Positions 1-12,326 of a DNA stretch of 64,000 bases are shown in pieces. A program made the position numbers and the translations under genes. Position 1 is the first letter of the stretch. Each line of letters opens with the position of its first letter. The DNA comes from Sugiyamaella lignohabitans (Eukaryota; Ascomycota; Dipodascomycetes; Dipodascales; Trichomonascaceae). The stretch is taken from contig NC_031672.1 in assembly GCF_001640025.1 (NCBI RefSeq), forward strand, positions 5,828,001-5,892,000, in the 5' to 3' direction. The notes under the pieces were generated by a model. That model made no database searches. It had not been told where the DNA came from and saw only the letters and a list, made by a program, of their open reading frames with translations.

Positions 1-787
1 TCAAGCTCGGTGCTTCCTATGATATAAAAATAGAATTGCCTTGTTGACCATCAGGTGCATGAAAACGTGTTTACGTTCACATTTTTGTCGTCGTATCAGT
101 TCTATGTACGGAATCCAAAATACGGGGTGAGCTGATGATCACAAAGTGTTTACCCCTGTCAATCAGCCCAACATAGATGCTAGCATTTACACGAAACCGA
201 CCTAACCAAAGTAATTCCCCGCCTCCCGAAACTGCCTTTCTCTACGGGATTTACCAAAATGGACCGGGTTTCAAATCTGAAACAGTTTCTCACTTCATGG
301 AACCTATGTGGGGGTATATGATGAGAGACACAAGGCCGAGAACTGTCCGTTTAGGTCGTTCCACTTGTCTAGATAGGAATACTTTCTCTACTACTAGATT
401 TGATCGGAACTCGTTTCTCCTTGAACCTCTCTTTCTGTTTTGTATATATGGATAAAATGTCTCACCCCACAGCCGAATCGATGTCCAGGTAATCTCGTTC
501 CTTAGATTATCACTGGCATCGGAGTCCATCGGATTTGAGCGGTTTAATAAGCCAAGTTCAAAGTCAAATAATCCAGAACTGTCGCTTAAACATTTATTTA
601 GGCTTCAAAATTTCGGGCCCCGACCCTCACTGTCAACATCAGGTCACATGAGCCTGAGCCTCTCCAGGATTAATGTTCCTTCACACGACACAATCCCACG
701 AAGCTGCAGTAAAGCACTGATAGACCATCGATAAACGCATCATTCTGTACGGCTGGCATCCACTATGCATACTTGGGAGTTTTCTTT

Positions 788-819
<32 letters not shown>

Positions 820-1018
820 ACGAAGGAGGTGAATATGAAATTTTGAACATCAAAAATAGGCATCAACACTCATTTTTATTTATTCAACCCTCAAAAATAC
901 CCTTGAAAATAAAAAAAATAGTATCAAAAATTTAGGGACGTCATCATAAATCATTCTATGCATTAAAAAAAGGGACACTGGATCGTTGTTTATTGCACGT
1001 TTGTTCCTGACTTTCAAC
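1..1018. other. Intergenic, 5' flank of RPO41
   Basis: No supported gene. Two short overlapping open frames on opposite strands (about 177-529) have no recognisable content. There is a poly-A run at about 790-812 and AT-rich sequence up to the RPO41 start, consistent with a promoter region. Confidence 0.6.
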
Positions 1019-4000
1019 ATGAGATCACTGGTGAAAAATAATGCCTCTCTGGGCCAGTTCAGAGCTGCCAGACTGGAATCGAGAATTTTAGCATCAACAC
1101 ATAGACGTCAGACTGTATATTCAGTGGCGACAGAAACTGGTACGACCCATCAGTCGAGATCAATCCCTCCAACGTCATTGTTAGAGTCTTCGGTCAAGAG
1201 CTCGTCGTCAGGCAGCACACTATTGAACTGGAGATTACAGCAAAAGCAAAATGATACTGGTGGTGTCAAGTTTGAGGGAGAAACTTCTTGGTCTTCGCCT
1301 AATGATCTTATTTCTAGAAATTCGTTCGCCAAAAATCATATCCATTTGTGGACGTTACTAGAAGCATGTATCGAGTCTGGTAACATGACAAGAGCAGAAT
1401 CGGTACTCATCGGTTTGAGTGAGATTGCCAACAGTTCGGATGTGACATTAGCTGTCAACAATTATTTGAACAAACTTGTCCAGTTGAATGCTGGTAATTC
1501 TTCGGTCGGTCTGCAATGGATTAAGAAGATTCGAAACAAAATATCGAAATTCGAGCCCAATACCGTCACTGACGCTATTATTTTAAAAAGTATTTATTCG
1601 TCCCATGACACTGACAAGTTACGTGAATTTGTCGTTTCTAAAAGAGGGACTTTAGGAGAGATTCTCAGTCATGTTGAAGTTTTGGGTTTAGGGGCAATGG
1701 TGAATATTGTCAAAGTAAGTATTGTGTTTGAGGGGCGTCCTGATGTAGTGTAGCTCTAACGATTGGATAGATTTGTGAAATCTCGCTGGAAAATGTGAAT
1801 TCCAAGTTCCGAAATGTCGTTGCCATGTCTTTGGAATCAAAAGGTGAAGCTGATGAACAGAATGTGAAAGATGTGTTCACCGCAAACATCACTCCTAGTG
1901 ACGCCACCAGCAGTACTGCCACTTCTAGTGGGTCTACCACTGGTGCCAAGGACACTGCCGAAGCATCCAGTAATGCCAACGGTATTGATTTAACAGAGTT
2001 GATTCCTGCAATCGAAAAGAAGGGTGTTAGTACACTTCTTCCTACTGAGACTCTTGGTTTGAAGACTATTCGCCACACATTGACAGGTCTTTTGGAAGGT
2101 TCTGAGGAAGATCTATCACCATTGCTACAAGATAAAAACGTCGAATCAGGTAATTATGTGGACTTTCTCGAACTTTCAGATAAAATCCCAGAGGACAAGA
2201 AACATGAGTTTGATGAGCTTCTCGAAAAGTATAATGAGGCTAGACAACAGAGTGTGGAGTCGAGAGGTTTTGAAGGAGCTCGTGAGAAATGGAAGAAGCT
2301 TTTTGAGAAGCGGGTCGCTATTCAAAACAAAGCCAAGACCGGTGGTCAACAGACTGTCACATTTAAAGCTCTCGACACTCTGCTTTGGGAGTGGAACAAA
2401 GATATGCTCCCGTTGATCAAAGCAGAGTTTGATCGAATCCAGAAAGTACTCAAGTATTCGACCCTATCACAAATTCCTGCTGACATTAAGAAGGAGAACA
2501 GCGCAAGTTCTCAGAATGTTAGCTACGCCGATAGATTTGAATATGGCCCTTACTTGACTCTTGTCAAGCCAGAAAACCTTGGGCCCATCACCATGTTAGA
2601 GCTCCTCAAGCTGAACTCTACTGGAGGTGTCCAAGAGGGTATGCGTACTGCTCGAGCTGTCTTAGCTGTTGGTAAGACGGTTGAGATGGAGTACAGAATG
2701 CAAGTGGCTAAACAACGTGAGAAGGAGGCTCTAAAAGGTGTCGACCACAATCAGTCAGCTCTAGCATCAGTTAGAACTGCTGTCAAGAACAGTGATCTAG
2801 GTACCGTTCAGACGTCATGGCCATTGCATATTCGTGCCAAGATTGGATCTCTGTTGATTTCACTTTTATTGCAAGTCGCAAAGGTTGCTGTGTACGGTAA
2901 GGACCCTATCACAGGAGAAAAAGTCTCTGGTAAAGCTCCTGCATTCTACCATTCATATCAATACCACAATGGAAGCAGAGTTGGTGTCCTAAAGGTGCAC
3001 AAGTCTGTTGCCAAACATCTATCTGGTGAAGCTATGGCTACTGCTATCCAACCCCAATTACTTCCAATGCTTGTCAAGCCTCGACCTTGGACTGCTTGGA
3101 ACAAGGGTGGATACTTGTATAGTTCTGCCAAGGTCATGAGATCTAGAGACTCTCCTGAACAGGTTGCTTATCTTAAAGCAGCCTCTGACAGAGGTACTCT
3201 CGATCAAGTTTACGAGGGTCTTAATGTTTTGGGTAATACTGCCTGGACCATCAACAAGGATATTTTTGAAGTCATTCTCAAAGTATGGAATACTGGAGAA
3301 GAGTTTTTGGAAATTCCTCGCCGAGTCGAGATTCAACCTGAGCTCCCACCTGCTCCACCTAGAGATGCCGATCCAAGTGTTCGTAGAGATTGGCTTCGTC
3401 AGTGTCGATTGATTGTTAATGAGAACCAAGCTTTATACTCTCAAAGATGTGACACAAACTACAAACTGGAGATTGCTCGTGCATTTTTAGGAGAACGTTT
3501 CTACTTACCTCATAACCTCGACTTCCGTGGCCGGGCTTATCCATTATCACCACATTTAAATCACCTTGGTAATGACTTGTCAAGAGGTTTATTGAAATTC
3601 TGGGAAGCTCGTGAACTTGGAGAACATGGATTGAACTGGTTGAAAGTCCATTGTGCTAATGTCTTTGGACATAACAAGTTCAGTTTTGAAGATCGTATCG
3701 CATTTGCGGATGAGAACATGGAAAAGATTTTGGATTCTGCAAACAGCCCAATGGAAGGTCAGAAGTGGTGGCAGGAAGCAGAGAGTCCATGGCAGGCTCT
3801 TGCAACCTGTATTGAAATCCGAAACGCCATGAATTTGGAGGATCCTTCAAAGTACAAGTGTCGTCTTCCTGTACATATGGACGGTAGTTGTAACGGATTA
3901 CAGCATTACGCTGCTCTCGGTGGTGATGTTGAAGGTGCTGCTGAGGTTAATCTTGTCCCAAGTTCCAAACCCCAAGACGTTTATTCCAGAGTACTCGAGA

Positions 4001-5259
4001 TTGTACGGGTTCGAGTTGAGGAAGATGCCACCAAGGGTCATAAAGAGGCCAAAATGGCTGTGGATAAGTTGTCGAGAAAGCTCATCAAACAAACTGTAAT
4101 GACCCACGTCTACGGAGTTACATTTGTAGGTGCACGTCAACAAATTTCCAACCGATTGTCGGACGCTGGTCTGGAGCAAGAACATCTGTACTCAACAGCA
4201 GGATACCTTGCCAAGACTGTCTTAGGAGCTGTGAGATCTTTGTTTGAAGGTGCTCATTTGATCCAAGACTGGCTGGGTGATAACGCTACTAGAATCTCTC
4301 GTTCAGTGAGATTGGATATGGGCAGCATGGCTACCAAAAGCTCTAAAAATGGTAACCGACCCGAGTTTATGTCTTCGGTCATTTGGACGACTCCATTAGG
4401 ATTGCCCATTGTCCAACCCTACAGACAAGATACCAAAAAGCAGGTGATTACTTCGTTGCAGAGTGTATTTATTACAGATCCATATGCTCTTCGTGGTGTC
4501 AATGGCCGCAAACAAAGAACTGCATTCCCTCCTAATTTCATCCATTCTTTGGATGCCAGTCACATGTTGATGTCAGCTATCGGTTGTGGTCGAGAGGGTA
4601 TTTCGTTTGCTGCTGTGCACGATTCGTATTGGACACACCCTGGTGATATTGACAAGATGAACCGTATTTTGCGTGATTGTTTTATCGAGTTGCACCAAGT
4701 CGATTTGGTTGACAAGTTGCGAATTGAATTCGAACAAAGGTACACTGGTTTGTTGCAATATGCTGAGATCCCCAAGGATTGCGATATTGCCCAGAAAATC
4801 ATTCGAGCTCAAGCAAAGTATTCAATTGAAAAGTATGGCACTGAAAAGAAACTGACAGTGGCCGATCAGATTGAGATGGAGAATAAACGACTAGAGGCTC
4901 TGGAAGCCGGTCTCGAGGATATCGAGACTCCTGTTAGCATTATAGAATCATTATCGGAACAAGAGCTCGACACATTGCTCAATCAGATTCCCAAAAAAGT
5001 CAAGAGAAAGAGACAGGTCAAGAATGCCAACTTCCGCTCGACTGAGCACGTCGGAACAGGTGCCGATAACTTCGAGCAACTCGAGAAACAAGCACAAGAA
5101 GCCGAAGTCGAGGAAGCTGACGAGAACATCGACTCACTGACGACTGGCAGAAGTTCTACATTAATGGGAATCCTGGTGCCACTGCGCATCACCAAAGTAC
5201 CTGCCAAGGGCGACTTCGACGTGCACCAACTCCGCGACAGCAAGTACTTCTTCTCCTAA
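1019..5259 (+). CDS. RPO41: Mitochondrial DNA-directed RNA polymerase Rpo41
   Basis: Single-subunit T7-type RNA polymerase that transcribes mitochondrial DNA in the matrix. I read two exons, 1019..1714 and 1771..5259, giving 1394 aa. The 56-nt intron has 5' GTAAGT, branch CTAAC at 1756-1760 and 3' AG at 1769-1770, and both exons meet in phase 0. The first in-frame ATG is at 1019; the frame runs open upstream from a TTG only. The N-terminus (MRSLVKNN..., rich in Arg/Ser, few acids) looks like a mitochondrial presequence. Residues about 100-300 form the helical N-terminal extension. Polymerase motifs: DFRGRAYP from D816, motif A HMDGSCNGLQHY with D936, motif B RKLIKQTVMTHVYG at about 1001-1014, motif C AVHDSYWTH with D1183. 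Both catalytic Asp residues are present. Length is close to S. cerevisiae Rpo41 (1351 aa). Treating the two open frames as separate genes would be wrong. Confidence 0.95.
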
Positions 5260-5361
5260 ATACGACATGAGATCACGATTTATGTCTGCATAACTTATTT
5301 TATTATTTTGTAAATAGTCCTAGAATGCATTTTATCATCATTTTCCTCCGCGTCTCCCACG

Positions 5362-5496
5362 CTGCCTCCGGCGGCTGGGGCTCCGCCCCAGACCCTGGTT
5401 GCTCGCTTCGCGAGTAGCGGGGGACCCCAAAGCCCGACTCGAGCGCAGCGAGAGGAGCCACGGGGTCTAGGGCAGCGCCCCAGCCGCCGGAGGCAG
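5362..5496. repeat. GC palindrome, full (E1), between RPO41 and MOB2
   Basis: Left arm with distal hairpin type d, a spacer of about 20 nt, then an inverted right arm with type b. It lies 103 nt after the RPO41 stop and 41 nt before the MOB2 stop, so between convergent genes. The right arm's middle hairpin is damaged (CTAGGGC against GCCCCAG). Confidence 0.9.
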
Positions 5497-5536
5497 CTTG
5501 GCAAGGTGCACATTAATATTTTTTATCTACATCGGA

Positions 5537-6837
5537 TCAAGCGATTTTGCCCTGGGCCTCCATGGCGTGGATAAGAGGCAGCAGAGGGACCATTTCGTTT
5601 CTGTCGAGGAGCTCGAAGGTCTTGCCGAAGGATATAAAGTGGGCAAAGAACGAGTTCCAGTGGGCCTCGAGTGATAGATGCACGATCTTGTCGAAGTGGT
5701 TGTGGAAGATATGCGCGAATATCCGGAACATTTGTCGGTAGATATTTTTGACGACGCCAGTGAAATGCGGTGGGAAGGGGACGCCCTGTTGTGTGGGGAA
5801 TAGCGTTTGGTCGTCGAATTTGTTGGAAATCCACGTCAAAACATAGTCGATGTATGTGTTAGCAGGTAGTCGGACGGCCTTTTTATTGGCATCAATCCAC
5901 AAATAATCAATTCCTGGACCTGCATTCATTGTGGGACATGTCTGTGGAGTAACGAATTCCGAAATGACTCCGTAGAACTGATTTAGGTATGTGAAGAACT
6001 CGAATACATTGAGTGCTAGCCATTCGTTCAAGTCGACGTATTTTGGTAGCATCACAATAGTCTGGAAACTGCCCTTGACGAGCGCTGTGCGGACATATGG
6101 CTGACATAAGAATAGTGGCTTCTGGGCTTGTGCTTTGTTTACGCCTGAATTCGCCGCCGTGGTGGATCCTGATCCGTTACTCAGAGCAGACGAGCTGGTT
6201 TTATATGAAAGTGAGTTGTGTCCATGTGGTTCATGATTGGATGCCAGTGATGTCGACGATGCCGAGGCTGCTGATGCCACCGGTCCAGCCGGGGCCACTG
6301 GCTTGGCCTTTTTCGCGCTTCTACCGAATCCTCTGTTTCACGTTAGTATTTAGTTTTCTCGTCTGGTAAATTCAGGAAAATCCTGATTTACGACTATATC
6401 AGAGCAGGATTCAAATGCAGGGTTCTGCCGGCTCTGACGACTAAATCTCCTCACCAGATATCAACTCTGATCTGTTTGCACATATCACTTGACAGCTGGT
6501 ACCTTAATGCCAGAATATCCAACACAAAAGCTGTATTGAGGCTATTGAGCAATACCGTGAAGTCTCAGTCGCCAGTGCCAGCCGTAACAGATCCCGCAAA
6601 GGCAGCTCTATTTCCAACTGATCTGTTAAAGCCATATCTGGCTCTAAACAAATTTTCAGACGTAAATAAAGTCTGGCGTCCGAAACTCGACAGGATCGGT
6701 TGCTCTGTGGAGCTCGTGTGTGAGGTTGCCCCAACTGTGCAACAGTTGCGGGCTCGTGTCAAGAGCAACACCAGTCTCACAAACGCGTCAAACCCATCAG
6801 TTTATTCTACGAACCTGAACGAATTGAAAAATGACAT
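5537..6837 (-). CDS. MOB2: Mob2-type Mob1/phocein protein, Cbk1 kinase activator
   Basis: Regulatory partner of the NDR kinase Cbk1 in the RAM network (polarity, daughter-specific transcription, cell separation). Exons on the minus strand: 6837..6815 (23 nt) and 6332..5537, giving 272 aa. The 482-nt intron ends with ATACTAAC...ACAG. The joined start reads MSFFNSFRGFGRSAKKAKP, matching in layout the start of yeast Mob2 (MSFFN..FGR..KK). Without exon 1, the main frame has only a GTG start. The Ser-rich segment is followed by a Mob domain from about residue 80: ALVKGSFQTIVMLPKYVDL, NEWLALNVFEFF, zinc-ligand region TCPTMNAGPG and HIFHNHFDKIVHLSLEAHWN. The LPKYVDL and HLSLEAHWNSFF segments fit Mob2 rather than Mob1. 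Oddity: the inferred 5' splice site is GTTCGT rather than GTAAGT; it is chosen because frame and N-terminus both fit. Confidence 0.88.
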
Positions 6838-7052
6838 CTCAAATATGCGTCGACACAAAAACGCCACGACCAATCCAGAATATATCCAGGATCTGAAGTG
6901 TGTAAACGCAGGTGGATGAAAAAAGGGGTAATTGCAGTTCACAACATTCATCCCTGTCCTAGTCACGTGCGCGCAGCCCTGCTCCGACTCTACTTCTCGA
7001 CATAAAATACCAGGTCTTCAATTGCGAACACTTTCCAACTGGAGGGGGGTTT

Positions 7053-7107
7053 TGCCTCCGGCGGCTGGGGCTCCGCCCCAGACCCCGTGGCTCCTGCTTC
7101 GCAGGAG
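7053..7107. repeat. GC palindrome, left arm only (H1)
   Basis: Terminal TGCCTCCGGCGG, middle hairpin with TCC loop, distal hairpin type a. No facing arm within 100 nt. The next right arm, also type a, is at 7822, so the two may be the ends of one element with a 714-nt spacer. A G-tract (GGAGGGGGG) precedes it. Confidence 0.85.
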
Positions 7108-7821
7108 ATATCCTGGGAGGAGCTGTTTACGCCGACGTTACCCGATTGGAGATTGGTGAGAGGAGTCGGGGTGAAAAAATTTAATTTAATTTTCTAATTT
7201 ACTTTTTATTCGATGTTTATTTAGTAAGGTTTTTGATACTAGATCATTTGGTCGCGACCTCTGAAGCAGCTGGTGTTTCAAATGTGCCCATGAGAACGGA
7301 AGATTTGAAGTGCCATATTTGACGCATTTGTAGCGGCATGGACGTCTGTGATGTTGGTTCTTGACAATCATAATTATTGCGTGGAAATAATAGCTTGTCT
7401 TTGGATTTAAGTTTTTGATTGGCATTTACTGAGTTATATTGGCTATAATAGAGTATCGTTTTTTAATAAATCCGTAAAATACACGCTATTTTCAATTTAT
7501 TGTGCATGTCAGACGGTAATGTCTGACAGGTATCCATGTGAATCACAGTGGACGAGGCTACTAGCTTATTCGAAAGTATGGTTAAAACTTAATAGTGAAT
7601 AGTTTATTAGCTCATTAATTATTTTACATGACGGCGCTACAGCAGGCTGCGCTAACAAGCACGTCTGAAACAAAGTCTAAATCAGCGTGTAGCTGAGATA
7701 TACCCCGGAAAATGAGACTATCTGAATACGCGCTTAAGCTTCGCAGCCGACCAAGACACCCAATTGATCTCGCCAACCCCCATCCCAACATCCCAAAAAA
7801 TCCAACCATGATCCGCGACAA

Positions 7822-7877
7822 CTCCTGCGAAGCAGGAGCAACCAGGGTCTGGGGCGGAGCCCCAGCCGCCAGAGGCA
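7822..7877. repeat. GC palindrome, right arm only (H2)
   Basis: Type a distal hairpin, CAACCAGGGTC linker, intact middle hairpin, and a slightly worn terminal part (GCCGCCAGAGGCA). It mirrors H1 at 7053. Confidence 0.85.
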
Positions 7878-8473
7878 TCAGACAACGGCCATAAGCATGA
7901 ACCCACGCGTCAACCATGATGGAATCATAGCTATTCTAGAGAACAAGATTTAAATCTAGTAAGATTGAATGTTTGTTAAACATGTTGTGCATATGTGTAA
8001 AGTATATCTCAAATCCTATGTGTTGTAAAAGTACTGGTTCCATGAACACCAGTGGAGGCTGGGGTGGGACTGCAGATATTTGCAGGTACCCTAAACTAAC
8101 GGACCTGGTAGTATTAGGCTATTTATTAATTTATGGCAGGTTGATTTAAAAAGAAGTAAATAGGAAACTAATTGAGAAAGACCATAGATAATTAACGTGC
8201 CCTGCAATAGCCCGAAAGTATATCAGTTACGCTATCTTATATGATGGCCGTTTTCAAACAGGCACATTGTATGGTAACAGGGGGTATCAGTTTTGAATAG
8301 ATACCAGAAAGAGCAAGTTATCACATCATCTTTAGTCTATTTGAGGGTAATTATTTAAAAGTGTATACTTATGTGGAAACTTCGATATAATATCTGTTCA
8401 AGTGGTAAATCAGTTTAGTAGATATTATATCTTGGTAATAAACATGGCTGGCTAATTATTATTTACCCTTTTA

Positions 8474-8596
8474 AGGGCATATAGGCATAAGAGGTACAAG
8501 AAATGAAGGCATAAAGGCATAAAGGCATAAAGGCATAGGGGCATAATGGTATAAAGACATAAGGCATAAGGCATAATAGGTATAAATGGGCATAAC
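8474..8596. repeat. Minisatellite of GGCATAAA-type units
   Basis: About a dozen units of 7-9 nt around GGCATAA(A), clean in the middle (four near-perfect copies near 8513-8540) and drifting at both edges (GGTATAAA, GACATAA, GGCATAAC). Confidence 0.85.
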
Positions 8597-9002
8597 GAGG
8601 TGAGTTGGATGTCAGACGAGTTACCATAGTGACAGGGACAAGGTTATTAACCTTCATTCCATGGTTCACCAAAGGTAATTAGCACCAAAATCCAACTAAA
8701 CTAAAACCGTAATGAAGTCACAGTAGTTTAATCTTTGTTGAGAATTTTGTCAGGATTTTTTTTGTAGTGGGATTTTCGCAGTTAGACATTTGCGGTGGCA
8801 GAGAGGGTTTTTTTTTAATGCAATTTCATTCTTCCTAAGGATGCTATATATAAATAATGATAATAAAAATAATAAGACAAGACACTATAGTATATAGAAA
8901 AATGTCCAAATTAAATAATGTTAATAAAAAATTGTAACAGTCGTTGAATTATCGTGAAAGGTAAAGGTGGGGGGTCGTTTGCTTTGGTCATGTACAATTG
9001 GA

Positions 9003-11306
9003 TTAACAGGTGGATGGTTGTCTCATTCTGCTGCTGCTGATAGTCTGAACAGCGTCAGAATTGGCGTCGGTTCGCGTGACCATTTCAACCGAATCGTCGA
9101 GGCCGTCGTCGTTACTGTTCGAAGATGTTCCACTGAGTAATAGTGCAGAGGCAGTGGCGGCAGAAAGCTCCTTCTCCTCGCTAAGAGCGAGGTAGGCTGA
9201 GTAGTACTTGCCGAAAACACCCCAGTGGAACTTGACCAAGACAAGGATTCTGTCGGCAAGAGAAATAGTCTCTTTAGAAACAGGACCCTCGGGAATGGGG
9301 TTACCAGCAAGACCATTACTGATGACAGTGCTGTCAAGACCGCTAATGGCACACAAACCACTGCAGATACCACTGAACAGATTAGTCATGGTCTTGTTCT
9401 CCAACAGTTTATAAACTTCAGAACGAGGTTGAAGATGTTTAGACAGCCAGCCAGAACACAGACTGACAAGACGTTGACAAGGAACAGTGACATTCTTCTT
9501 GTGGACAGTCTCTTCAATGCGCTTAGCAAACTCCAAGGACAAAGACTGGGTGTTCTTAGTCCACTTGGCATTGCCGGAAGAGTCGCTAATAATGGCGATA
9601 ATATCCTGTTTGAGTTTGTTAATAGCTTGAGGAGAAAGGGCTTGAGCAGACAGCTGTCGAGCCTCGGGCGACTTTAAGCTGGCAATCTCGGCCGACATGA
9701 CTTGTTGATATAAACTGATAGCCAAATGAATACACACGACTTTTCGCACTTCGGCTCTAAAACCAGCCAATCTGTACAAATCAAAGCCAAAAGTCGATGG
9801 GAACTCGCTGACCATATCATCTGAAGCACAAGACAGCAGCTTAAGGAAGCCATAGACAAAGGCACCACGATTGGCATCGGCCAAAGTGCTAGACACTTGA
9901 GCCATGGCAGCACTGGAAGCCTGAGCAGTCTGGAACTTGGCATGTGCAGACTTGTACCAGACAAGACTATCAGTGAAATCAATCTTGCCCTTTGCAGTGA
10001 TTTGGTTGTAGTATTCCTGTTCGAACTCAATAGCCGATTCCACTAACATTGGTCGTAAAGTGCGGATTTGATGGTTGGCAACGTCGAGTTTCATGGCTTC
10101 TAAAATAGCAAACACCATTCTAAGACCTTCTACCAAGCGTTTAGGAGACTTGGTAGAAATGCCTAATTCGATGCGAGAAACCATTTGGTCGACCCAAGAG
10201 TCTCTCATAGGAGCACAATGGGCCTTGAAAACAGACGACAGCCACTTGGCAAGACCAAGGAAATCCAAGGCACTATGACGAACTTGTTGAATAAGAAGAT
10301 CAGGATCCAGTACCGAGTCGACATATGATCGATTATGAACAGGAAGTAGTGATAACAGGATTTCTCGTAAAGTGCTGAATAACAGAACAAGTTTAGGAGA
10401 GCTGTCCGACTTGCCAGAAACAAGATCCTGACAGTCGAGAACAATGGAATCCCAGTACTTTTCAGCCATCATCTTCTTACGCTTTCCACGCTCGCCATCC
10501 AGATTAGGACGGAACTGCAGCTGAGGATCGAACACAATATCATGACGAAGCTGGGGGTTCTTGAAGATTTCCTGTAAATCGATTTCTCTTAGTGATACCG
10601 AATTGACTGGTGGAGGTTGAACCCATGGGGTCGTGGTATTATGCTTGGCGGGAGATGAACTAGACGACATATCAGGCGATGGAGATGACGAAGTGGGTAA
10701 TGATATTGATGATGTGTTAGAGGTGGAGGTGGAGATAGGACCGATGGAAGAACCAACGGCTGTGGTGAGATTTGGTGTAGATATGCTTTGATGAGAATGA
10801 ATATGTAGTTTTTGTTGAGCCACGACTTGGGATTGATTGAAAGTCAGCTTCTTTCTGGATCGTCTTGAGCCGATGGTACAGTCGGTAGGAAGCGAGCTAT
10901 CTTTGCGTTTATGAACCTTGTTAGATTCGTAGAGCAGGTTGGGTAGCGACCTTGAGCGACCGCGATGGCTGTGACGCTTATTGGGTTGAAGAGGAAGTTG
11001 CAGCGACTGAGGACGCTTGTTAGAAGTGGTGGTGGGAATGGTTGAAGCGGAAGCTGCGACTATGGTTGGTTGTAAAGGAGCAAGCTGGTCTTTAGGGTCG
11101 ACAGAGTCCCATGAAGATGTACTTGATGAAGACGACGAAGACGAAACTGAAGATGATACAGTCGAAGAAGACGATGGTGATGATGAACTGGGAGCTCCAG
11201 AGCCAGCAGATGTAGTGGCAGTAGCAGGAGTGGTGGAAGTGACGACGGGTTGACTGGCGTCTAAAGGATCAGTGTCCATAGTGGAACTAGCATAAATGGG
11301 CGACAT
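9003..11306 (-). CDS. SOK1: Tcp11-domain protein, Sok1-like
   Basis: Intronless, 767 aa, ATG at 11306. The N-terminal third is low-complexity Ser/Thr/Pro (a serine run near residues 40-65) with basic patches (KRHSHRGRSRS, RRSRKK), as expected of a disordered, possibly nuclear region. From about residue 260 to 720 it is a mostly helical Tcp11-like domain: LREIDLQEIFKNPQLRHDIVFDP, then LLFSTLREILLSLLP, WLSSVFKAHCAPMRD and FEQEYYNQ. In S. cerevisiae, SOK1 is a high-copy suppressor of PKA-deficient growth; molecular activity is not established. Orthology rests on the Tcp11 domain plus overall architecture. The C-terminal tail is acidic and Ser-rich. Confidence 0.8.
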   Translation of the reverse strand: MSPIYASSTMDTDPLDASQPVVTSTTPATATTSAGSGAPSSSSPSSSSTVSSSVSSSSSSSSTSSWDSVDPKDQLAPLQPTIVAASASTIPTTTSNKRPQSLQLPLQPNKRHSHRGRSRSLPNLLYESNKVHKRKDSSLPTDCTIGSRRSRKKLTFNQSQVVAQQKLHIHSHQSISTPNLTTAVGSSIGPISTSTSNTSSISLPTSSSPSPDMSSSSSPAKHNTTTPWVQPPPVNSVSLREIDLQEIFKNPQLRHDIVFDPQLQFRPNLDGERGKRKKMMAEKYWDSIVLDCQDLVSGKSDSSPKLVLLFSTLREILLSLLPVHNRSYVDSVLDPDLLIQQVRHSALDFLGLAKWLSSVFKAHCAPMRDSWVDQMVSRIELGISTKSPKRLVEGLRMVFAILEAMKLDVANHQIRTLRPMLVESAIEFEQEYYNQITAKGKIDFTDSLVWYKSAHAKFQTAQASSAAMAQVSSTLADANRGAFVYGFLKLLSCASDDMVSEFPSTFGFDLYRLAGFRAEVRKVVCIHLAISLYQQVMSAEIASLKSPEARQLSAQALSPQAINKLKQDIIAIISDSSGNAKWTKNTQSLSLEFAKRIEETVHKKNVTVPCQRLVSLCSGWLSKHLQPRSEVYKLLENKTMTNLFSGICSGLCAISGLDSTVISNGLAGNPIPEGPVSKETISLADRILVLVKFHWGVFGKYYSAYLALSEEKELSAATASALLLSGTSSNSNDDGLDDSVEMVTRTDANSDAVQTISSSRMRQPSTC

Positions 11307-12185
11307 TGCACAACAACGATTCTACCAAGATATACGACAAGACTGAACTGTCCGTGTATAATAAAGTAAGTTATTGTATTAAGGTCGAGATTGTGGTGGC
11401 AGTTATTATAATCGAACCCACAAAACAAACTCAAACTCTAGCCAATATTATTAAAATAAGAGGATTAGATCGATCGAAATTAAAATAATCGAACAGCAGG
11501 CCTAAATATCCCAATCAAAAATAGTGTCCAAAAAATAAAAGCTTGCCAAACAAATAATAGACCAGGTGGAAGAGGTTTGTTAAAGAAAGTGCTGCGGTAA
11601 CCAAGTGAACAGTACAGCAGTTGTAGTAGTAGTCGTAGTACGAGCAGTAGTAATAGCTAGGATAAATAAGGGGGAACAGGCACAAACGGCGACAAAAATC
11701 TGGAAGTGGAACAAATAAAGAACAATAAAAAAAAAAAACACTAACGAAACAGAGACCCGAATCGATAACAATATATAAAAAAATCCAACACCAAGAAAAA
11801 ATTTAAAAAATGCCAAACTAGTTTTCAAGGCCCTATATTGTGGTATATGTATTCTATTAATACCAAGAGGGCATTTTTTTTGTCATTTTTTTAATAATTC
11901 ATACAGTTTACACAATTGCTTTTGCCGGTTTCCTTTTAGTAAATGGTTTCTTTTTTGGGAAGTCAGAACAGCGTTGCTTTTTCTTTCTTTTCTGAAGTAC
12001 CGACTGGTGTGCGAACAAAATTGGATTAGTGTTATGTGAGGGCGCAGAAATTGCTTTTTTCCCGCCGAGGCGGATCCAAAAAGAAAGCGCCATATGTACA
12101 CCTCAACGTTTTTTTTTATTTTTATTTTAGTGTTTTCGCGGAGAAGAAGATACGAGCCTTGGGGCCCTACTGGGGGGACGGGGTG

Positions 12186-12326
12186 TGCCTCCGGCGGCTG
12201 GGGCTCCGCCCCAGACCCTGGTTGCTCCTGCTTCGCAGGAGAGATACCGAGCACCCCCCAACAACGACTCGAGCGCAGCGAGAGGAGCAGCCAGGGTCTG
12301 GGGCGGAGCCCCAGCCGCCGGAGGTA
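12186..12326. repeat. GC palindrome, full (E2)
   Basis: Left arm type a, right arm type b. It is flanked by GGGGGGACGGGG on the left and CCCCCCTACCCCG on the right, which extends the inverted symmetry beyond the TGCCTCC end. Confidence 0.9.

Larger units (their letters stand above)
6838..9002. other. Intergenic, MOB2 5' flank to SOK1 3' end
   Basis: No supported gene in 2.2 kb. It holds two half GC palindromes (7053, 7822) and a GGCATAAA tandem array (8474-8596). The rest is AT-rich with only short, unsupported frames. Confidence 0.6.

Noticed and set aside
6781..6797. Alternative MOB2 first exon (ATG at 6797, donor GTGAGA)
   Set aside because: It also fits the frame (MGLTRL-GFGR), but the exon at 6837-6815 gives MSFFN, matching Mob2 N-termini.
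6476..6919. 147-codon plus-strand frame opposite MOB2
   Set aside because: It starts at a TTG, has no early ATG, and lies over the MOB2 intron and first exon, whose splice signals and frame are better supported.
8463..8672. 69-codon minus-strand frame rich in Tyr/Ala/Met
   Set aside because: Translation of the GGCATAAA minisatellite.
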